From positions 1 to 56,220 of the forward strand of contig JACQUW010000357.1 in assembly GCA_016210115.1 (NCBI GenBank): a DNA stretch of 56,220 nucleotides, read 5' to 3'. Below are positions 34,451 through 43,525 of this stretch, one piece after another. Position 1 is the first letter of the stretch, and every line of letters begins with the position of its first letter. A model generated the notes under the pieces. It searched no databases. It was not told the origin of the DNA and was given only the letters and a program-made list of their open reading frames with translations. Position numbers and translations under genes: made by a program. The DNA comes from Deltaproteobacteria bacterium (GTDB lineage: Bacteria; Desulfobacterota; Binatia; UBA9968).

Positions 34451-34519
34451 TTTTACAGAGACCTTTCAGTTGGTAGAAGCCTCTTTTTTTGATCCCTTTC
34501 CTCGACCTGCCCCGCGAAT

Positions 34520-35563
34520 TTACTCGCCCGCGCCAAAAAATCTTCTAAAACCCTGCGGATCCAGCTTCTCAATCGAAATATTTACCGGGTAAAGTTTCAA
34601 GTTCTTCGGGTTCAATCTCTCGGTCAGAGGCTCCACATCCAGGCGGGCCGGGATCCGCTGTTGCTGGCGCAAGAGTCTCGCGCCCTCCTGTGACAGGACA
34701 AAATCTATGAACAGTTTCCCCACATTCGGATGAGGAGCGTGCCTGTACAATGCAATCGGCTCAGAGATGGCGATCATGGGATCGACGGGAATCCAGTCAA
34801 TCGGCGCGCCTCTGGTTTTCGTGTGCTCAACCGTATGGGCATAGGTGACTGCCAGAGGGAACTCACCCGCGCTCATCAATTGTGAGATAAGAGTATTGCC
34901 CTGCCGGAATGCGGGTTTCTGGTTGCGCAGCCGTTCCATAAAACGCCTGCCCTTTTCCGGCCCCATGACTTCCATCATGCCATAGAACCAATCGTGGCGT
35001 CGCAGATCCAGGCAGATCTTGCCATCTTTCCACCGAGGGTCGAGAAGGTCTTCCCATCGTTTGGGCACTACGTTTTTCGGCACCATGGCGGTATTATAGG
35101 CGATCGTCACAAAGAGATCGTAGGTGTCGGTCCAATATCCTTCGGGATCGTAGAACCCTTTCGCGTAAGCGCTCTGATGAATGGACCGGTGCGGAGCCAA
35201 CAGGCCCTTTTCCTTGAGCATGATGATTTGCGTCCCTAATGCCGTCACCACATCGAACAGATGCTTGCCGCCTCTGGCCTCGGTCAAAATCCGCTGCAGC
35301 AGCGGATCACCTCCGGCACGATAGTAGGTTCCCTTCACGAATGGATACTTTTTGGTGAAGGCTCTGACGAGCTGATCCGCATCCTCAGCGCGCGTGGCCG
35401 CATAAAAAACAAGCTCGCCTTCCCGTCTGGCGGCTTCCAGGTCAATCCCCTGAGCGCGCGCGACTTCTGCCCAGAGTGAGAGCAGGATGAACAGAGACCG
35501 AAACAGCTTACGCTGAGCAACCGCGCTCAAAAATGCTCTACCTGAATTAAACAGCCCGATCAT
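34520..35563 (-). CDS. Fe(III)-type extracellular solute-binding protein
   Basis: A 347-residue exported binding protein of the other family seen here (family 1, AfuA/FbpA-like). After a signal peptide ending EVARA it reads EGELVFYAATRAEDADQLVR, FTKKYPFVKGTYYRAGG, LLQRILTEARGG and SAGEFPLAVTYAHTVE. The family was named for ferric iron, but many members bind organic anions. ATG 35563 has GGAGG six bases upstream; a longer frame would overlap the amidohydrolase. It lies 26 bases downstream of that gene, pointing to a shared substrate. Confidence 0.88.
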   Translation of the reverse strand: MIGLFNSGRAFLSAVAQRKLFRSLFILLSLWAEVARAQGIDLEAARREGELVFYAATRAEDADQLVRAFTKKYPFVKGTYYRAGGDPLLQRILTEARGGKHLFDVVTALGTQIIMLKEKGLLAPHRSIHQSAYAKGFYDPEGYWTDTYDLFVTIAYNTAMVPKNVVPKRWEDLLDPRWKDGKICLDLRRHDWFYGMMEVMGPEKGRRFMERLRNQKPAFRQGNTLISQLMSAGEFPLAVTYAHTVEHTKTRGAPIDWIPVDPMIAISEPIALYRHAPHPNVGKLFIDFVLSQEGARLLRQQQRIPARLDVEPLTERLNPKNLKLYPVNISIEKLDPQGFRRFFGAGE

Positions 35564-35589
35564 ACGGACCTCCAGATCCACCGCAAGTC

Positions 35590-36609
35590 CTATGGCGATC
35601 GCCGCTCCACATCGGTTGCCGAATCCGCAATGGCTAACCGCCTGATATTTCCGCTGAGGATGGCATTCAAGTCGCCGGTCGGCCACGGCCGGGCGCGCAA
35701 AGCCGCAAGCACTTCGCGGGATGCGTTCGGAACATGAGGCTCATCGGTGCCAAACAGCAGCGCGCGCGCTCCAAAAGTCGCCCGGGCGCAATCGAGCGCG
35801 GGTCCATGCGCGCAAGCTGTGTCATAAAAGCACTCGCGCAGATAGGAACTGGGCGCGCGACGGCATTTTTCATAGCGTTTATACGCTCGATCCAGTCTAT
35901 CCACGAGCATTGCAAGACTCCCACCAAGATGGGACCAAACCAGACGGATTCCCGGACACTCCTCCAGCACGCCTGCGAGAACCAATTTGCCGGCAGCCAT
36001 TGCCGTCTCGCCCAGGTACCCCACGGTCAAGAATTGCCCCTGGTCACCGGCAGGTCCGTTGGGAGGAAAGGTTGGATGGACTAACACGAGAAGGTTTCGC
36101 TTGCCGGCTTCATGCCAGAAGTCGCCCAACCGAGGAGCATCAAGAGAGTTATCCCCGATTGTTGTGGTGATTCCTACGCCGGCCGCGCCTAAGCTCAAGG
36201 CATGTTCAAGTTCCCTGAGCATCTCTAACCTGTTTTCAAACGGAACCGTCGCGACGAAGCGAAACCGACCTCTGGCTTGCCTGCACACTTCGGCGAGCGA
36301 CTCGTTGATTTTGCGCGAGATGGAAGGCGCTCCCGCCCCCGCCCAACCAATGTTGAGCGCGCCGATCGAGAGTACCTGTATGGAGATGCCGGCTTTATCC
36401 ATCGTTGCGAGTCGCGCCTCGATGTCATCTTGAGCCGGTGGCAAAGACATCACAAGACTGCCGCGGTAATTAACCTGCAATCCTCCCCGCCGTGATTCGA
36501 CGAGCTCAAAGTCCGGCTTGCCGGCGATGACATCTCTGATGCAGCCCTGCGGGTAGAGATGGGCATGCACATCGATAATACCCGCTGAATCATCTCGCTT
36601 GTCTGGCAT
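35590..36609 (-). CDS. ACMSD-like amidohydrolase (amidohydrolase_2 family)
   Basis: A 339-residue metal-dependent hydrolase or decarboxylase of the family that includes aminocarboxymuconate-semialdehyde decarboxylase and gamma-resorcylate decarboxylase. Metal ligands are H15 and H17 (IDVHAHLYP), H178 (LVHPTFPP), H227 (WSHLGGS) and D289 (FGTDEPH). Non-oxidative decarboxylation of an aromatic or muconate-type acid is the most common activity of such proteins, though some are plain hydrolases. It sits between hydroxylase 4 (40 bases upstream) and a binding protein (26 bases downstream). Confidence 0.88.
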   Translation of the reverse strand: MPDKRDDSAGIIDVHAHLYPQGCIRDVIAGKPDFELVESRRGGLQVNYRGSLVMSLPPAQDDIEARLATMDKAGISIQVLSIGALNIGWAGAGAPSISRKINESLAEVCRQARGRFRFVATVPFENRLEMLRELEHALSLGAAGVGITTTIGDNSLDAPRLGDFWHEAGKRNLLVLVHPTFPPNGPAGDQGQFLTVGYLGETAMAAGKLVLAGVLEECPGIRLVWSHLGGSLAMLVDRLDRAYKRYEKCRRAPSSYLRECFYDTACAHGPALDCARATFGARALLFGTDEPHVPNASREVLAALRARPWPTGDLNAILSGNIRRLAIADSATDVERRSP

Positions 36610-36648
36610 TCACAGCACCCAGTCAGGTACTCGCCTCGCCGGAGTTTC

Positions 36649-38952
36649 TCAGCTCCGGCGGCTCTGCCGCGCCAGTTCGTGGACGTAATCGGGCTTCATA
36701 GGCAGCCGGGTTACCTCCGCGCCCAGCGCGTCGGAGACGGCGTTCGCCAAAGCGGCGCCGACAGCGGTAATTCCGCCCTCGCCCGCGCCTTTCACACCGA
36801 GCGGGTTGAGCGGCGTCGGAAAATCTTCGGTCGAGAGAAACTGCGCCCGCGGAACTTCCATAGCGGTGGCGATCAGATAATCCATGAAGCTCGTCGACAA
36901 AGGTTGCCCGTCCGAATCATATACAAACTCTTCCAGCAGCGCCCCGCCGATCCCTTGAGCCAGACCGCCGGCCATTTGACCTTCAATAAGCATGGGGTTG
37001 ATTTTCTTCCCGACGTCTTCGGCGATAAGATAATCCAACACCTTGAGAGTGCCGGTTTCCCGATCCAGTTCGACCATCGCAATGTGTACTCCGTAAGGGA
37101 AAGGCCTCCGATCAGACGCGAAAAAGCTCTCCTCAGAAATGCCCGGATCAAAGCCCTTCTTAAGCGCCGGGCCGGGCGCGGCCAACTGGGCAATCTCGGC
37201 GTAAGTCAGCGAACGCTCCGGAGCTCCACGGACAAGAACCTTCCCCCCGTCCAGCGTTAGATCCTGGGGATCTATTTCGAGCGCGGCGGAAGCAATCCGA
37301 AAAAGCTTCTCTCTCACCTTCTGACACGCTCCGACGGCAGCGCTGCCCGCCATTACGGTGGTGCGGCTGGCGTTGCTCCCGTTGCCGTAAGGCACTTTGT
37401 CCGTGTCGCCGTGCACGACCCGCACGTCCTCTATCGAAACGCGCAGCTCATCGGCAACGATTTGGCTCAGAGTAGTGGCCGGTCCCTGACCAACCGAATT
37501 GCAGCCCGAGTAGAGAACAACCTTCCCGCTATTATCGACCTCGACGCGGGCGTATTCCCAGGGCCCGAGCCCGCTGGTCTCGATGAAGCAACCGATTCCT
37601 ACACCGACTGCACGGCCTTCCTTCTTCGCAGCCTCGCAGGCGGACTTGAGCCTTTCATACCCGATCCGCTCGAGCGCGTGCTCAAATTGAGCGGGGTAAT
37701 CGCCCGTATCAAAAATCATGTAATGGAAAGGGTGTGGACCGTTGTTATAAGGCATCTCCTCCGCGCGAATAAAGTTCCGCCTTCTTACGTCTGCGGGGTC
37801 CAGACCAAGCCGGTGAGCGAGAATATCAATGACTCGTTCACGGACGAAGTTAGCTTCATAGCGGCCCGGGCTGCGATACGTGCCAGCCGGCGTTTTGTTG
37901 GTAAGCACGCAAGAGACATTGCACCGGTAGTTTTTAATTTTATACGGCCCCCGCAGCATGGCCGAAGCCGAAATCGCAGGAACGCCTCCGTGAGTGCGCG
38001 TATAACCTCCCATATTAAAGAGAATTTCGGCTTCCAGGGCGACGATAGCGCCATCATTTTTCGCGCCGATCTTCACCCGGTATTTCTGCTCTCGGGAATG
38101 GTTCATAGTCTTGAGGTGTTCCAATCGATCCTCAACCCAGCACACAGGCCTGCGAAAGCGCATTGCCGCAAAAGGAATCAGAAAGTCTTCCGGATAAAAC
38201 TCACCGCGAGCTCCGAAGCCTCCGCCCACGTCGGGTTCGATGAAGTGGATGCAGCTTTGCGGAACGCCCAGGAGCTCCGAGAGCATTCTCCAGTTCGTAT
38301 GAGTCATCTTCGTCGGCCCGCATACCGTGAGCACTCCCCGGGCCTCATCGAATTCTGCGACAAGCCCGCGCGTCTCCATAGGCACAGCCCCGTGTCGTTG
38401 GGCGGAAAATTCCTCTTCAACAATCAGATCGGCTTCGGCCATGGCGCGCTCCACGTCGCCGACGTTGACCTGAAAATTGCCGGGTACATTGTTCGGAACG
38501 GTGTCGTGGAGTTGCGGGGCACCGGCTTGGATGGCATCGCGGGGATCCGTTACCGCGCCAAGCTGATCGTACTCTACTTGAATCAGCTCGAGCGCATCCT
38601 CGGCGATATAGCGATTCTCCGCAACCACGACGGCCACGGGATCACCTACGTAACGGACCTTTTCCTTGGCGAGCGGAGTTTGTTGGGATCGTTCCAGTCC
38701 CGGGATTCTGCCGGTTCGCATGGGAATAGTCTTCATGCCCGGGATATCTGCGCCTGTGAATACCCCAAGCACGCCCGGCGCGGTTTCGGCTGCGTTTGTA
38801 TCGATACTCAGGATCCGCGCATGGGCGCACGGACTGCGCAAAATGGCTGCATGAACCATACCGACGAGGCGGACATCACCGACAAACTTTCCTGCTCCCC
38901 GGAGGAGTCTCCCGTCTTCCTTCCGTTTTATACTGGCACCGACGTAGGGCAT
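36649..38952 (-). CDS. Molybdenum hydroxylase 4, molybdopterin-binding large subunit
   Basis: A 767-residue catalytic subunit. It starts MPYVGASIKRKEDGRLLRGA and carries VGGGFGARGEFYPEDFLIPF, the arginine loop TYRSPGRYEANF, GCNSVGQGPAT and the catalytic glutamate in GVKGAGEGGITAVG. Gene order on the minus strand is medium, small, large, a third arrangement in this window, which supports independent acquisition of the hydroxylase sets. No clear ribosome binding site precedes the ATG; a GCGCGAT palindrome lies just upstream. The amidohydrolase follows closely. Confidence 0.92.
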   Translation of the reverse strand: MPYVGASIKRKEDGRLLRGAGKFVGDVRLVGMVHAAILRSPCAHARILSIDTNAAETAPGVLGVFTGADIPGMKTIPMRTGRIPGLERSQQTPLAKEKVRYVGDPVAVVVAENRYIAEDALELIQVEYDQLGAVTDPRDAIQAGAPQLHDTVPNNVPGNFQVNVGDVERAMAEADLIVEEEFSAQRHGAVPMETRGLVAEFDEARGVLTVCGPTKMTHTNWRMLSELLGVPQSCIHFIEPDVGGGFGARGEFYPEDFLIPFAAMRFRRPVCWVEDRLEHLKTMNHSREQKYRVKIGAKNDGAIVALEAEILFNMGGYTRTHGGVPAISASAMLRGPYKIKNYRCNVSCVLTNKTPAGTYRSPGRYEANFVRERVIDILAHRLGLDPADVRRRNFIRAEEMPYNNGPHPFHYMIFDTGDYPAQFEHALERIGYERLKSACEAAKKEGRAVGVGIGCFIETSGLGPWEYARVEVDNSGKVVLYSGCNSVGQGPATTLSQIVADELRVSIEDVRVVHGDTDKVPYGNGSNASRTTVMAGSAAVGACQKVREKLFRIASAALEIDPQDLTLDGGKVLVRGAPERSLTYAEIAQLAAPGPALKKGFDPGISEESFFASDRRPFPYGVHIAMVELDRETGTLKVLDYLIAEDVGKKINPMLIEGQMAGGLAQGIGGALLEEFVYDSDGQPLSTSFMDYLIATAMEVPRAQFLSTEDFPTPLNPLGVKGAGEGGITAVGAALANAVSDALGAEVTRLPMKPDYVHELARQSRRS

Positions 38953-38967
38953 AAAAACTTAAGCGTG

Positions 38968-38983
38968 GCGCGATGAATCGCGC
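38968..38983. repeat. GCGCGAT palindrome
   Basis: GCGCGAT-GA-ATCGCGC in the 33-base gap between the small and large subunit genes of hydroxylase 4. It may shape relative expression of the two genes. Confidence 0.75.
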
Positions 38984-38985
38984 TC

Positions 38986-39468
38986 CTAGCGGATTTCGGC
39001 CATTCTCCTGGCCGCCAACTGTATCGCGGCGACAATGTTCTGGTAGCCCGTGCAACGACACAAATTACCGCTGATCCATTCCCGGATTTCGGCTTCGCTT
39101 GGCTCGGGCTTCTCACGCAGCAGCGTTTCAGCCGTCAGTAAAAACCCGGGCGTGCAAAAACCGCACTGCAAGCCATGAAGCTCGTGGAATGCCTCCTGAA
39201 TCGGGTGCAACTCTGTTTCGCTAGGCGCCATGCCTTCCACCGTTTTTAGCCGGGCTCCGTCGGCCTGAACAGCGAAAATAAGACACGATCGCACCGGCGC
39301 GCCTTCCCACAAAATCGTGCACGCCCCGCATACGCCTTGCTCGCACCCCACATGCGTCCCGGTGAGCCCGAGATCCTCGCGGATAACGTCCACCAGGAGC
39401 TTCCGCGGTTCCACCACAGCGCGGTACTCGCGCCCGTTTACTGTAATAGAGAGTTCTCGCTTCGTCAT
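38986..39468 (-). CDS. Molybdenum hydroxylase 4, 2x[2Fe-2S] small subunit
   Basis: A 160-residue iron-sulfur subunit with ligands C42, C47, C50 and C62 ([12 protein letters not shown], then SC), and C102, C105, C137 and C139 ([16 protein letters not shown]). ATG 39468 is preferred over a GTG five codons upstream because the beta-grasp domain starts [12 protein letters not shown]. It follows the medium subunit by about 80 bases. Confidence 0.92.
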   Translation of the reverse strand: MTKRELSITVNGREYRAVVEPRKLLVDVIREDLGLTGTHVGCEQGVCGACTILWEGAPVRSCLIFAVQADGARLKTVEGMAPSETELHPIQEAFHELHGLQCGFCTPGFLLTAETLLREKPEPSEAEIREWISGNLCRCTGYQNIVAAIQLAARRMAEIR

Positions 39469-39550
39469 TTGTGTATCTTTCACTTAGCCTGTTTTTAGCT
39501 CGAACCGCGCTTACAGGACGTCCGCGGCCCTCCCCCTTACGCCCTCGGCC

Positions 39551-40420
39551 TTACGTGAAGGACGCGGCGCGCTCGGCTGCCTGCTGCAAAGCCCTCCTCG
39601 CGAGCACGCCGGCGATCTCTCTTCGGTATTCGGCGCTGGCATGAACGTCTGTATCCGGATTAAGCGCGGCGGCGGCCAGCCTGCCCACTTCACTGAAAAG
39701 ATCCCGGTCGGGTCGCTTGCCTACCAATCGTTGTTCCGCGCTCTCCGGACGCACCGGAGTGGAATCGGTAAACGCCAGGGAAGCTTTCTGAATCGCTCCT
39801 GCCCCATCGAGCGTCAACAGGCAAGCTACTGCCATGAGCGCAAAGTCCCCAAATCGCCGGCTTATCTCCTGGAAGGCCCAACCCGTGCGGGCCGGCAGTG
39901 GCGGCACGCGTATTTCAATCAGCAGTTCCTCCGGCTCCAGCACGGTTGTCATCGGGCCGACGAACAATTCTCTCGCCTTTAGCAGGCGCTCGCCGCGCTG
40001 GCTCCGCAGAACGAAAACCGCGTCGAGTGCGCACATCGCGACCGGAAGCTCAGAGGCCGGATAGGCATGGGCCAGGCTCCCGCCCACGGTTCCGCGGTTG
40101 CGGATCTGCACGTGACCGATGTAGCCCGTCGCCTCCTTTAATAAAGGCCAGCCTTCCAGCACAGCAGCCGATCGCTCGATTTCCCGCTGGCGCGTCATCG
40201 CTCCGATGCGCAGTTCGCCGTTCTCAACGGTGACGTAGCTTAGCTCTGGGATCCGGTTGAGGTCGATCAAGTGTGACGGCCGCGCCAGCCTGAAGTTCAT
40301 CATCGGCACAAGACTTTGCCCACCGGCGAGCGCTCGCGCGGTAGTGCCGAATTGCGAAAGCAGATCCAGCGCTTCGGAAATCGTCGTAGGACTAAAGTAT
40401 TCAAAAGATGCCGGTTTCAT
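39551..40420 (-). CDS. Molybdenum hydroxylase 4, FAD-binding medium subunit
   Basis: A 289-residue CoxM-type subunit beginning FEYFSPTTISEALDLL, with FAD loops LAGGQSLVPMMNFR near residue 32 and NRGTVGGSLAHAYPASEL near residue 109. A GAAGGAGG lies about 16 bases before the ATG, rather far for a normal site. It is the first gene of the hydroxylase 4 set. The GTTCAA-type palindrome sits between it and UbiD 2. Confidence 0.91.
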   Translation of the reverse strand: MKPASFEYFSPTTISEALDLLSQFGTTARALAGGQSLVPMMNFRLARPSHLIDLNRIPELSYVTVENGELRIGAMTRQREIERSAAVLEGWPLLKEATGYIGHVQIRNRGTVGGSLAHAYPASELPVAMCALDAVFVLRSQRGERLLKARELFVGPMTTVLEPEELLIEIRVPPLPARTGWAFQEISRRFGDFALMAVACLLTLDGAGAIQKASLAFTDSTPVRPESAEQRLVGKRPDRDLFSEVGRLAAAALNPDTDVHASAEYRREIAGVLARRALQQAAERAASFT

Positions 40421-40456
40421 ATGATCTGCCGCAAACCTCCTTCAACAACAACCGCA

Positions 40457-40528
40457 GTTCAAAAAGTTCAAGTCGTTTAAGCCGTTCAAAACGTTTGAAC
40501 GATTGGAACTCTTTGAACGAATTGAACG
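40457..40528. repeat. GTTCAA-type palindromic element, copy 2
   Basis: A long imperfect hairpin built of GTTCAA units. The centre, CGTTCAAAACGTTTGAACG (40483-40501), is a perfect dyad, and both arms continue with spaced GTTCAA/TTGAAC motifs about every 10-11 bases. It lies between UbiD 2 and hydroxylase 4. Confidence 0.8.
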
Positions 40529-40601
40529 CCCAATTCCTCCGGAGGCGGATCAGCCTCAGGCTGAGCCTCATCCGCTCTGGAAGGTTTTTAATAATGCGAA
40601 C

Positions 40602-41933
40602 TCATTTATCCAACGATACATCATCAACGCCCGGCACCTTCACCATCTCAGGGAAAGGCTGCCCGAAAGGCTTCGTGGCGTCAATGCCAAGTCCCGCGGC
40701 CACCCCGAGTTTTCGCACCGAGGGGTCCATCCTCGTGGCAGCCAGACGCGGGAATATCACCAGGTCTTCATCCGGCTGGCTCCGAGTCGCCACCGCCCAG
40801 AGCACTTTTTCCATATCATAAATATCGACATCATCGTCAACAACGATAATAATTTTATTCCGCCTGGTCCCGAACATCGTAGCAATGACGTTTCGCGCCT
40901 CGCATTCCCGGGCCTGTTTCATCGCGACCACCACGATCAGACCTACGGTGCCCGCTGAAGGAAAATGCACGGCCATTACTCCGGGATGCTCTCTTTTGAG
41001 TTCCCAGTAGAAGGTGCCTTCCAGAGGAATCTGCTTTAAGACATGATTTTCCGTGGTGGGCATTCCGGTCAATGCCGCCTGATAGATCGCATCTCTTCTG
41101 TGCGTGATCGCGCTGACCTCGATGACGGGCTTGGGGTATGCCGGCGTGTAGTATCCGGAAACTTCCCCGAAAGGTCCTTCCTCTTCGCGGAAATTCGGTA
41201 GAACCGTACCTTCAATAATGATCTCGGCGCTTGCCGGAACTTCGAGGTCAACCGTTTCCGCTCGCACGACTTCCACAGCCTCACCCCGCAGTGCGCCCGC
41301 CAGTTCTAACTCGTCGGTGCCATAAGGCGCCTGCCATTGCGTGGCGAGCGCCAGCACAGGATCGGTTCCTATCGCGATTGCGACCGGCAGTCCTTTTCCC
41401 TTTGCCTCTGATTTTGAGAGATGCCGCAGCAGTTGCTGGGCCATGATTCCAAGCTTATTCTTGCCCTTGACCTGGAGCCTGTAAATGGACGTGTTCTTTT
41501 TTCCGGTCTCCGGATCCTTGCTGATTACAAGGCCGAGCGTGATAAAAGGACCCGGATCTTTTTCGGAGAAAATCGGAATCGGAAGGCGCGCCAGATCAAC
41601 GTCACCCTTATGAATGACCTCCTTACATGGGCCGTCGGAAACTACCCTCGGTGGTATCAGACGTTCCAGAGAGTAGAAGAACTTTTCCACGTAGTTCTCG
41701 GCAGCACACTCCAGAGCAAGGAAGGCCCTCTCTCTCGTGGCAAAAAGCCCTCCGACCACCGGGATATTGAAGCCTTTGACGTTTTCGAAAAGAATGGCCG
41801 GGCCGCGCTGATCGCTTGTCTTCCTAATGTAGGCTGAGATTTCAAACCTCGTGTCGACCGGCTTCTTGACCCTGAGCAAGTCGTTCTTCTGTTCGAGAAG
41901 AGTGATGAATTCCCTTAAGTCTTTAAATGCCAT
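40602..41933 (-). CDS. UbiD-family decarboxylase 2
   Basis: A 443-residue UbiD-family protein with R152 (SIYRLQVKGK) and the canonical E252-GPFG-E257, which are the prFMN-handling arginine and the two active-site glutamates. PASAEIIIEGTV gives the metal-binding segment. Length is typical of short UbiD proteins such as phenolic-acid decarboxylase catalytic subunits. It is the last gene of the unit cupin, binding protein, FAD oxidoreductase, UbiD, lying 143 bases downstream of the FAD enzyme with a GTGAAA hairpin in the gap. prFMN synthase must come from elsewhere in the genome. Confidence 0.92.
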   Translation of the reverse strand: MAFKDLREFITLLEQKNDLLRVKKPVDTRFEISAYIRKTSDQRGPAILFENVKGFNIPVVGGLFATRERAFLALECAAENYVEKFFYSLERLIPPRVVSDGPCKEVIHKGDVDLARLPIPIFSEKDPGPFITLGLVISKDPETGKKNTSIYRLQVKGKNKLGIMAQQLLRHLSKSEAKGKGLPVAIAIGTDPVLALATQWQAPYGTDELELAGALRGEAVEVVRAETVDLEVPASAEIIIEGTVLPNFREEEGPFGEVSGYYTPAYPKPVIEVSAITHRRDAIYQAALTGMPTTENHVLKQIPLEGTFYWELKREHPGVMAVHFPSAGTVGLIVVVAMKQARECEARNVIATMFGTRRNKIIIVVDDDVDIYDMEKVLWAVATRSQPDEDLVIFPRLAATRMDPSVRKLGVAAGLGIDATKPFGQPFPEMVKVPGVDDVSLDK

Positions 41934-41975
41934 AATCCCACCTCAGGAACATGATCAGAGAGCGTAAATAGTCAA

Positions 41976-42013
41976 ACGTGAAAAGTGAATCGTGGCCCAT
42001 TCACGTTTCACGT
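41976..42013. repeat. GTGAAA-type hairpin upstream of UbiD 2
   Basis: Arms ACGTGAAAAGTGAAT (41976-41990) and ATTCACGTTTCACGT (41999-42013) pair with one mismatch around an 8-base loop. It is related to the hairpin upstream of UbiD 1. Confidence 0.8.
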
Positions 42014-42075
42014 TTCACGCTGCGCCGGAAGGCGGGCCCCCTGAGAGGAGCCACTTCCTTGTAACCGAAACACGT

Positions 42076-43506
42076 TCAATCTTGCAACGGATGTTCCGAA
42101 GCTGCATGAAAGCCCGCCATGCGGCCCGATGCCAGACACTCGCCGAGATTCCCCCCGCTTTGATACAAGAATCCCCAAATAGATCCGAGCTCCCCCGCTC
42201 CATAAAGCCTCTTGATGGGATTTCCCCAAACATCCATGATCTCTCCTCTCGAGTTTCTTTTGGGTCCTCCCTGGGTATTTAACAAACAAGGCCAGAGCGG
42301 CACGCCGTAGAGAGGCGCCTCCAGCTCCACAAGGGTCTCCTTAGATCTCCCAAAGTCCTCGTCCCGCCCTTTTCTGCACGTCTCCCGGTAAGTCGCCAAA
42401 GTGTTTTCAAACTCGCGAGCCGATTCTATGCTCAGCTTCCCAGCAAGCTCGGCTGCATCCCGTCCGCTTTGAATCCAACCCTTTTCCAGCTCTGTCGAAT
42501 TATCACTGCTCCATTGATACGCCCGATTCCTTCCATGCCCAATTGTCGTTACCGGCCCAGAAAGCCGCGTCTTTTCGTCAAAAATGAGATAAGAAGGAAT
42601 CCGCGAATACCTGAGTCGTTCACTATCGAACCGTGAAACTTCCATCCACATGCTATAATGCTCGAGCCCTGTCTCATTACAAAATCTCTTCCCCGCCTGA
42701 TCCACAATGATAAACCCCGATGCCGGCATTCGCATGATGAATGCGGCCTCCCATTCGGGGAACTTGAATCCCATAGGCGCCGCCAGAGACTTCATGTGCC
42801 AAAGCTCAGCCCCTAACTCCTGCGCCAGCTTGATGCCATCCCCTCGATTGCCGGTATGTCCAAACGCATAGATGGGGTACCCCGAAAGGAACTGTCTTTT
42901 CAACCACTCGTTGTACTCAAATCCTCCAGTCGAAAGGACCACCGCCCTCCGGGCCCCGATCGTGTGTCGCTTGCCTGCCATTTCGGCTGCAACTCCAACG
43001 ACCGAATCCTCCGCGCGGACCAGCTTCTTGGCAGCGGTCTGCCGGCGCAGTTTTATCCCGCGCCGCTCCACATTTTGGGAAAGAAGGCGCCAGAGAGCCT
43101 CTCCCCCAGGTTCGCCTCGAGTCCCTTTGACCCTGTAACGGACCATAGCCTCGGCGCCCTGAAGCTTTGGAAACGTGGGCCCCGGAGGACAGATTTCCAC
43201 CTCGCCCCCCAATTCTCTTATGAACTCAACATTCCTCGAGCACCATTCAATGAACGCGTCCAGCGTCTCCTCCTCGACGGTTCCGAATGACAACGCCCTA
43301 ATGTGCTCTCTTGCCGCCGCAGTGTTGATCGGGCAAAGAAAAGTGCGGGTGGCAAGTTGCGTGTTTCCCCCGCCCTCATCTTTTTCGAGAATAACCACCT
43401 TAGCGCCGGCATCGTGAGATGAGATTGCTGCTGCGGCTCCGGCGCCTCCATAGCCCACAACAACGACATCAGTTTCCTCATCCCAGAGCTGAGAAACAGC
43501 CGGCAT
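42076..43506 (-). CDS. FAD-dependent oxidoreductase (FAD_binding_2/fumarate-reductase-like)
   Basis: A 476-residue flavoprotein. The Rossmann dinucleotide motif is VVVVGYGGAGAAAAIS near residue 15, ending VVILEKDEGGG. A second FAD segment, RLYGAGELGSIWGF, lies near the C-terminus. The layout matches the fumarate reductase/3-ketosteroid-dehydrogenase group, which oxidises or reduces a C-C bond next to a carbonyl. It starts about 19 bases after the preceding binding-protein gene; a GTG four codons earlier is an alternative start. In context it could desaturate a ring or side chain before or after decarboxylation. Confidence 0.85.
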   Translation of the reverse strand: MPAVSQLWDEETDVVVVGYGGAGAAAAISSHDAGAKVVILEKDEGGGNTQLATRTFLCPINTAAAREHIRALSFGTVEEETLDAFIEWCSRNVEFIRELGGEVEICPPGPTFPKLQGAEAMVRYRVKGTRGEPGGEALWRLLSQNVERRGIKLRRQTAAKKLVRAEDSVVGVAAEMAGKRHTIGARRAVVLSTGGFEYNEWLKRQFLSGYPIYAFGHTGNRGDGIKLAQELGAELWHMKSLAAPMGFKFPEWEAAFIMRMPASGFIIVDQAGKRFCNETGLEHYSMWMEVSRFDSERLRYSRIPSYLIFDEKTRLSGPVTTIGHGRNRAYQWSSDNSTELEKGWIQSGRDAAELAGKLSIESAREFENTLATYRETCRKGRDEDFGRSKETLVELEAPLYGVPLWPCLLNTQGGPKRNSRGEIMDVWGNPIKRLYGAGELGSIWGFLYQSGGNLGECLASGRMAGFHAASEHPLQD

Positions 43507-43525
43507 TCGACGTCTCACTTAAATC

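Noticed and set aside
37411..38976. Open frame of 521 codons on the plus strand
   Set aside because: It lies entirely antisense to hydroxylase 4 large subunit, which has clear family motifs. The plus-strand translation has no domain and reflects codon bias of the real gene.
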